Below, one piece after another: positions 59,366 to 64,000 of a stretch of 64,000 nt of DNA. Within the stretch, counting starts at the first letter, position 1. Each line of letters begins with the position of its first letter. The notes beneath the pieces are model-generated. The model was not told the origin of the DNA. It made no database searches and worked only from the letters and a program-made list of their open reading frames with translations. The DNA comes from Nautilus pompilius (Eukaryota; Mollusca; Cephalopoda; Nautilida; Nautilidae). The position numbers and the translations under genes were made by a program. The stretch spans positions 472,001 to 536,000 of the forward strand of contig JACATO010000921.1 of assembly GCA_018389105.1 (NCBI GenBank), read 5' to 3'.

Positions 59366-62233
59366 GCAATGAATGAACTAAAAACAAATTCACTGTTGAA
59401 CAGTATAATTCAAAGCCTGCTAAACAGCAATTCGATGCTTTTGGGCATTATTTAAATGTCGCTTCTTTTTTTTTTTTAACAAGCGATAATTAAATAATCA
59501 AATCTTTGAGTTCTGGAACAGGTCCTTGAAGCCAAAGAGTCTTGAAAATTAAAGCTGTCGCCTCCTCTGCATATCTGGGGCAGAAGAAATAGGAGTGACG
59601 TCATTTCTGTTTCACTAACGAACGCGTGGAATAGATGACCGACGGCAGTTATTTCCACACTGATCACGCGAGCAAAACAAAAGACTAAGGCGCGTTCGAG
59701 ACCAGAATGAACCCGATTCGCCTGATCTTGAACGTACAATTCGTCAAAGCTGCTCCAGACGAACGACCTCGAGTTGGAATTGCACCGAGTTTTTGGGAGA
59801 AATCGAAGTTTCCCCGCCGATCGAATTAGAAGTCAAATCACTTGTTACGACTTTGACTAACAAGGATTCGGATAAACCGTAAAAAAAAAAAAAAAGAAGA
59901 AGAAGAAGAAAAGGAAAGTAAACGCAAATCAACGGCCTTTAGGATAATGGGACTAGATAAACGAATTCTTTTTTTCACTGCTAGGACAGTGATTTTTGCC
60001 GGGATAAAGGTCAAATAACTTGCAGAGTTACGTTAAATAATAACCGGGAAAATGGCGGTGAAAGTGTTCAGCCGCACCTGTATTTTTAATATGCCAGTAC
60101 GACAATAGCAATTTAAAAAAAAAGGGGGGGTAGCCTATTACCAACGAACAGCTAAGGAAATCTTGTCGAGACACCAAAAAATGTTTTATCAGATATTTAT
60201 TCGGCTTCATTCCGAGATTTTCTCCGTCTATTCAGACCGGCTAAGTCTCGTGATATATCGCAGGAAGTCGGCTAATTCCTTCCTTATAACGTCGGGTTTC
60301 GTCCCTTGTCCAGCCACAGCTCCAAGAATGAGTCCCTCCATCAAACCCTCATACATCGTGCTATTGCTAATTTTCCTATTCCTTTAAGAACACTAATCCT
60401 CGTCAGCCTGTTTTAGTTAGTTAGTTTGTTGTTGTTGCTTCTTTTTTTTTTTTTTAAACAAAAACTACCGAGTTATCATCACAGACCCCACAAGTAACTT
60501 CCCAGCACATGATAGCGGAATTGGTCGCAATGAACGACGGGAGTAATACGGCCGGACGCTGAAAGATCTTACGAACCACATCACCCGAAATTTTTCATTT
60601 GTATCGTCTTAAATTTGTGGGAGGGGAGCGTTTCTCTCCTTATTACCATTTGTGTGTGTGTGTGTTGTTGGTTTTCTCGTTGCCATATTTAAGAAAAAAA
60701 TGTTAATATTAATAGTCGGCAATGTTCGGGTTCCGACCCGACTACACGCGAAGATAGCTCGATGGACGAGTCCAATGTTTTACTTCACCGTACTGCACTT
60801 CTTACAGATAAATGGTTTAATTATTGATGTAGGTTTAAATGTTTGTGAACGTGTAACAGGGAAAGTGTAAAGTTACTCCGGCGTGTTTCAGAAGCAAACT
60901 TTTAAACAGGTAGAAATCACTATTCACGAAATTATTAAAAATTAATTATAAAAATTGCCGTTTTTCATATTTTGCCTGCTGAAACAATGATAGCGATACC
61001 TTCGGAACTTTGGTTCATTTTTTTTTTAAATGTTTGCATATATTATATTATTATACAGTGTTAATATCAGGAAATAATTAACTTACTCATTACTCGATGG
61101 GGGGATCGACCAAAAACTGAAGCGTCTAAACACATTTAAATAATTTACTGTCGCTCCAGCGAGTCTTCGCAGATATCCGTGCGCGCGCGGGGGGAGGGAG
61201 GAGGTGTGTTCCTCGGGCGCGTATCCATGGAAACCGTATAAAGCCGCCCCCCGTGTTAACCAGTCGTCACGTGACGCTTTATCTACTTGATAGCGTCAGA
61301 TTGATAATTCTCGCCAGTCCGTCCTCCCCATCCCCTGTTCAGCGATTTCTTCTGATTAGAGCAAGAATAAATTATCCGTTCTCTTGTTTGCTAATTGTGG
61401 TGGGATGGGGAGGGGGGGGTGTTGCAGCTGACACGGCTTTGCGTTTCCAAACGAGGCGAGGAGGGAGGAATAAAAAAAAAAACACAAAAAAAACCAACAA
61501 CCCCCCCCCCCCCGCCGCCCCGCCCCCCCGCGTCCACGTACATGAGGGGGGAAATGCCGATCAGCCGCGCAGGGCTTTTAACAGAGGCCCACGAAACAGA
61601 CTAGCGCGTCAAAAAGAATAACGGTAGGACGCGGAACGCGGCGACTAAGTCTGTTCCGCGCTTTAATTTTTCCTCATCCCTTTTTGAAAATTAAACTTTA
61701 CGCTGTCATGTTGTTTATCCTTAAAATAATAAAAATAAAAAAAAAAAAAAAAAGGTTACGGGTCCATCACGGAAACAACGGTCGGCACCGGTCGTCGTCG
61801 ACAACGACAACAGGTGGCGCTTTCGAGGAATGTCGGAATGTCTCGGTTTTTTTTTTTTCACTTTCTCTATTGCCAAAAACGGAAACCACCTCGGAAAACA
61901 ACAGCATCCGTGGCACTGACTGAAGCGCCATCGTTTGCCAGCCGCCTGCACCACTTCTTTCCTGCCCTTCCCTCCCTCGTGTATTAGTCCTCATAGCTTC
62001 TTCATCGTATCATCACCATTAACCCTTTGTGTTTTTTTTTTATCTCCACGTTCGACACGTAGAGTTCGGGTTGCTTCATGCCGGGAGAGTGCACCGATGC
62101 GCCCCAAGTAAATACGATGGGGAGAAGTTAAATTTAATCCGATTTTAATGGTAGCTCTTGGTTTTGCTTCCTAAACTGAAAATAAAATTTAGTTATTTTA
62201 AATTTAAAAAGAAAAAAAAAAGTTGAAGTTTAT

Positions 62234-62279
62234 AAGAGAGAGAGAGAGAGAACATTCTGTAGTGTGTGTGTGTGTGTGT
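62234..62279. repeat. (GA)n and (GT)n microsatellites
   Basis: A GA run at 62234-62250 and a GT run at 62262-62279, about 200 bp upstream of the NRF-1 site. Confidence 0.9.
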
Positions 62280-62457
62280 AGAAGCAGACTATGGCTAGAG
62301 TTGTAAGATATAAATCTCACTCCGTTTCCCCTTCCTGCCCCATCTCGAGAGAATGGGTTTCACCTGTAATAAGGAAAAATTTGTAGGTGTGGACCAGAAG
62401 AAACCACCCGGAACGACTGTCAAGAGAAACAGATTTCCACGTTCATCCGGGTTCTCG

Positions 62458-62467
62458 GCGCATGCGC
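62458..62467. promoter_or_regulatory. NRF-1 palindrome
   Basis: Perfect GCGCATGCGC followed by ACTGCGCCC, about 90 bp upstream of the ATG at 62559. NRF-1 sites mark TATA-less housekeeping promoters. Confidence 0.7.
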
Positions 62468-62558
62468 ACTGCGCCCAAATCGGGACTCAGTCGCTTTAGC
62501 ATTGTCTGCGCCATAGCCAGCAGCTGAGCCGAGCGAGGGGTTTTTTTTTTTGCCAGCG

Positions 62559-62939
62559 ATGGACGATTCGAGGAGCGATCAGGCGTCCAGCGCCGCATCG
62601 GTTAGTAGATTCTGCTGGGGTTCGTTTTCGCCCTGGTGTGGGTGCGGGAAAGAGGCGCCGGGCGAGCCCTGGCGTCCCGAACGCGAGCCTCAAACAAAGG
62701 CGACGGGGGGGGGGGGAGAGAAAAAAACGACTAAGTCCAAAATGGCTGCAAAAATTTTCTAAGTCCCGACTTTTTCTCGATCTTGTTGAACGAGCCCGCG
62801 GGGGCCCCCCCCCCGTCGTCCGTCCCCCTCCTCCCCCCACAGGGGGGGAGGGGCGGCGGTCCAGCCCTGCTGATTTTAAACTGGCTCCTTTGCTTTATTT
62901 TTTTCCAGGGTTTATCCAGTCCGTTGTCGATCCCAGCTG
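62559..62939 (+). CDS. Unidentified gene, first two coding exons
   Basis: ATG at 62559 opens MDDSRSDQASSAAS (exon 62559-62600, donor GTTAGT, phase 0). The next exon, 62909-62939 (acceptor TTTTTTTCCAG, donor GTGAGT), continues GLSSPLSIPA in frame and leaves phase 1. The gene then leaves the window. The start is Ser/Ala-rich and probably disordered. It has a CpG-rich promoter with an NRF-1 palindrome, so a broadly expressed gene is likely. I do not recognise the product. A second possible start at 63449 (MEVESP, donor GTGAGG at 63467) could be an alternative first exon. Confidence 0.5.
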
Positions 62940-63523
62940 GTGAGTAGAGAGCACTGTTCGTTCTTCTTCTGCTCCGCTGTAGTAATATCCCCCCCTCTCT
63001 CTCTCTGTGTGCGTGTGCGCGATCCTGTCGGCTACCTGGGGCTGGAGGGAGGAGGAGTTCAACGGGGGACGGGATGTGGACACCGGGCGGACGCGATCGG
63101 GGAGCGGAAGCAAGGTTTAGGGGTGGTGGTGCTAAAGACACGAGGGCTGAAGTAGACGGAATGTCCTCGGCGGCGGCGGTGGAATACGCTGTTTGTTTGT
63201 TTCTAAACCCTCCTCCTCCTCCTCCCTCCTGCTTCTGTTAATCTGATCCCCTCCGGTCCCGCGGCTGTTGGCCATGCGAACCCCGTCCATGTACGTCGTC
63301 GGTTGCTCCACGTTCCTGCCCTCCGCGCCCCACGTAATCAGGTAGGCAGGGTGGGCGCATCGTCTCGATAACTGCGAGAAGAATCTCAGTATTTAAGGCC
63401 TGACCTCGGCTGGAAACGTAAAAATAAAAGGAGGAGGAGGAGGCAGCTATGGAGGTGGAAAGCCCGGTGAGGAAATCATACCGTTGGGGTTTTTTCCCCA
63501 GTTCGCCGAGGAAGTTTTGTCTG

Positions 63524-63555
<32 letters not shown>

Positions 63556-64000
63556 TACTCGTCGCGACGACGACGACGACGAGTTCCTCCTCTATCGATC
63601 AACGCACGGAAACGTGTTAAATGGTTGAGGCTGAATCAGTTTAATTTAAGATAAGGGTGAATGTTAGATGATAGTTTGCCGTTGAAATTAAATTTAGAAA
63701 AATTAGAGAATTTTCAAAATTTAAAAAAAAAAAAAAAATTCAAAAATCTCTTTAAAAATTAAATGTCCCTGCCCCTACACCTTCAGCTGTTGTCCGTGTG
63801 TCAGATTATCAGATTGTCAGTAGTTCCCCTGTGTAATACAATTTTTTTGATATTTTTGCATAAATCTGCTTAAAGTGATTATATAGGTGGTACAGTTTTT
63901 AGTTAATCTGTTTGTGTATTAAGTGATGTGTTGAACATGTATGATGTATATGTGTAAAATTTATGATAGGTTATATGATTTGGTTTATACATACTCTTCA
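62940..64000. other. First introns of the right-edge gene
   Basis: CpG-rich to about 63420, with (GGA)n and other short repeats, then AT-rich DNA with A-runs to the window end. Apart from the possible alternative start at 63449, I see no exon. Confidence 0.4.

Larger units (their letters stand above)
55487..62457. other. Gene-poor intergenic stretch
   Basis: Holds the CRE/E-box patch, a mariner relic (about 56700-57480), a SINE (59190-59365) and several microsatellites. From about 57900 to 62000 the DNA has more CpG than the rest of the window but no convincing exon. Open frames here lack splice signals and recognisable domains. Confidence 0.5.

Noticed and set aside
62496-63141. Long minus-strand open frames opposite the NRF-1 gene
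   Set aside because: Low-complexity, Pro/Arg/Gly-rich translations of a CpG-rich region with no conserved motif.

Overview
This is a eukaryotic, animal-type window: AT-rich DNA with intron-split genes, GT-AG introns up to several kilobases, CpG-rich promoter patches and decayed transposons. The best guess for the organism is a lophotrochozoan, probably a mollusc. The reasons are a PABPN1 of invertebrate length and the scattered GGGAGATAAC repeat motif, which I recall as common in gastropod and bivalve DNA. This is an inference; no species call is possible from the sequence alone.

Layout. 329-3100 (+): the last four exons of a coiled-coil gene whose product ends in a CaaX-like box (CRNQ). 4681-18992 (-): a seven-exon gene for nuclear poly(A)-binding protein PABPN1, converging on the first gene. 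18993-24639: promoter plus mostly empty AT-rich sequence. 24640-32737 (-): a three-exon FAM210A (DUF1279) gene. 33191-53627 (+): an eleven-exon RNMT gene (mRNA cap guanine-N7 methyltransferase), head-to-head with FAM210A across about 450 bp. 53628-62458: repeats, promoter-like sites and two weak exon candidates. 62559-62939 (+): the first two exons of an unidentified gene that leaves the window behind an NRF-1 palindrome.

All splice junctions in the three recognised genes keep the reading frame, and I placed each to the base. PABPN1 and RNMT act on opposite ends of nuclear mRNA (poly(A) tail and cap). FAM210A is a mitochondrial membrane protein family, and its divergent pairing with RNMT matches, as I recall, the human 18p11.21 arrangement.

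Mobile DNA sits in introns and intergenic DNA: three mariner relics, one Tc1-like relic, one hAT relic of the GTF2IRD2/ZBED type, several tRNA-derived SINE copies, and one old Ty3/gypsy LTR element with both LTRs in RNMT intron 10. A 114-122 bp minisatellite with six nearly identical copies lies in RNMT intron 1. I see no rRNA, canonical tRNA or CRISPR array. I did not find a new multi-gene system. The most unusual points are the PABPN1 C-terminus, the duplicated Cys/His tail of RNMT, the minisatellite and the conserved divergent gene pair.
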